Shown here piece after piece: positions 6,367 to 6,618 of a stretch of 6,618 nt of DNA; positions within the stretch are counted from its first letter, which is position 1, and each line of letters opens with the position of its first letter. A program made the position numbers and the translations under genes. Origin of the DNA: Anaerolineae bacterium (GTDB lineage: Bacteria; Chloroflexota; Anaerolineae; SpSt-313); assembly GCA_023511475.1 (NCBI GenBank), contig JAIMBM010000178.1, positions 1 through 6,618 of the forward strand, given 5' to 3'. A model generated the notes under the pieces. The model was given only the letters and a program-made list of their open reading frames with translations. It was not told the DNA's origin and did no database searches.

Positions 6367-6547
6367 CACGAAGCGAGGGTCGGGGGGATGGGGCACTGCC
6401 CCTCGAGTCTCTTGGCCACGCCCGTGGGGCCACCTGTCCGCCCCTGAACGCCTGGGAGAGGGGGAGGGGGTTCCCCGACGAGCCAGTGCAACGCCGATCC
6501 CGACGGGCAGAGCTACCCGCAGCCTGCCTCCGCTCCATGCGCCAAAC

Positions 6548-6591
6548 GCGAGTCTCAACACTTACTTCCCACAGTAACTGTTCAGACTCGC
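6548..6591. repeat. Imperfect inverted repeat (19-bp arms) overlapping direct-repeat copy 2
   Basis: The left arm gcgagtctcaacacttact (6548-6566) pairs with the right arm agtaactgttcagactcgc (6573-6591) at 17 of 19 positions; both mismatches are C opposite C. The loop is tcccac. The right arm belongs to the direct repeat. This could be an insertion-sequence end, a small mobile or extragenic palindromic element, or an RNA hairpin. No T-tract follows. Confidence 0.8.
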
Positions 6592-6613
6592 ATCCTGGCA
6601 GCGCCGGCTGCCA
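6565..6613 (+). repeat. Direct repeat, copy 2
   Basis: Second copy of the 49-base repeat, beginning cttcccacagtaactgttca. It differs from copy 1 at offsets 12, 30, 39, 42 and 45. The change at offset 12 falls on the centre base of the palindrome (ACAGT-A-ACTGT here, ACAGT-G-ACTGT in copy 1), so the arms are preserved. Similarity may continue beyond the window edge. Confidence 0.9.
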
Positions 6614-6618
6614 TGTGT

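Larger units (their letters stand above)
6230..6618. other. Non-coding, repeat-bearing intergenic region
   Basis: These 389 bases after the protease gene contain no gene I can support. They hold two direct repeat copies, a hairpin around the second copy, and between them a C/G-rich stretch with runs of C and G and several short inverted repeats. The only reading frames present are low-complexity Pro/Arg/Ala sequences that run through the repeats. The window ends within or just after the second repeat. Confidence 0.7.

Noticed and set aside
6244..6447. Small gene after the protease (67 residues, with an AGGAG upstream)
   Set aside because: The possible ribosome binding site is decent, but the product is low-complexity Pro/Ala/Arg, runs straight through direct-repeat copy 1 and the GC hairpins, and shows no domain. 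It would need conservation evidence.
5138..6538. 466-residue antisense reading frame
   Set aside because: It runs opposite the protease C-terminal domains and through the repeat-bearing spacer, with Arg/Gly/Pro-rich composition at its N-terminus and no motif.
6278..6577. 99-residue reading frame between the repeats
   Set aside because: It starts inside repeat copy 1 and ends inside copy 2, is Pro/Arg-rich, and lacks a ribosome binding site.

Overview
The window is a GC-rich bacterial fragment with no plasmid, phage or CRISPR signature. Five co-directional genes on the + strand fill bases 1-6229, followed by about 390 bases of non-coding, repeat-bearing DNA. The lineage cannot be fixed from this sequence. 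A DUF2207-type membrane protein, an immune-inhibitor-A-like secreted metalloprotease and the GC-rich codon use would suit Chloroflexota (Anaerolineae-like), but that is inference.

Layout: (1) bases 1-1029, the 3' part of a membrane protein cut by the window edge. It has one transmembrane helix, a DUF2207-like cytoplasmic domain and a striking C-terminal tail of 11 His-Ser-Ala-Cys-type units (13 Cys and 11 His in 49 residues). (2) 1042-2589, a 515-residue radical SAM/SPASM enzyme with an N-terminal PqqD-like peptide-recognition domain. (3) 2582-3730, a long coiled-coil protein of unknown function. (4) 3745-4236, a small membrane protein with a cytoplasmic winged-helix-like domain and a C-terminal zinc ribbon. 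(5) 4250-6229, an exported HExxH zinc metalloprotease with an immune-inhibitor-A/MAM-like beta-sandwich domain. Gaps are 12, -8, 14 and 13 bases and each junction carries a Shine-Dalgarno sequence, so this reads as one operon. Its promoter and first gene(s) lie upstream of the window.

The main point of interest is the pair of genes 1 and 2. A repetitive Cys/His peptide tail is encoded 12 bases upstream of a radical SAM enzyme whose domain order (RRE, radical SAM core, SPASM) is that of RiPP maturases. The simplest hypothesis is that the tail is the substrate and is cross-linked or otherwise modified while attached to a membrane protein. The positive-inside rule places the tail in the cytoplasm, where the enzyme would be. 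The coiled-coil and winged-helix/zinc-ribbon proteins could be scaffold or partner subunits, and the exported protease would act on the opposite side of the membrane. None of this is demonstrated by sequence alone.

The last 390 bases hold a direct repeat (44 of 49 bases identical, 296 bases apart). The downstream copy forms the right arm of a 19-bp imperfect hairpin. Between the copies lies a C/G-rich, hairpin-rich stretch. No convincing gene or T-tract terminator is visible there.
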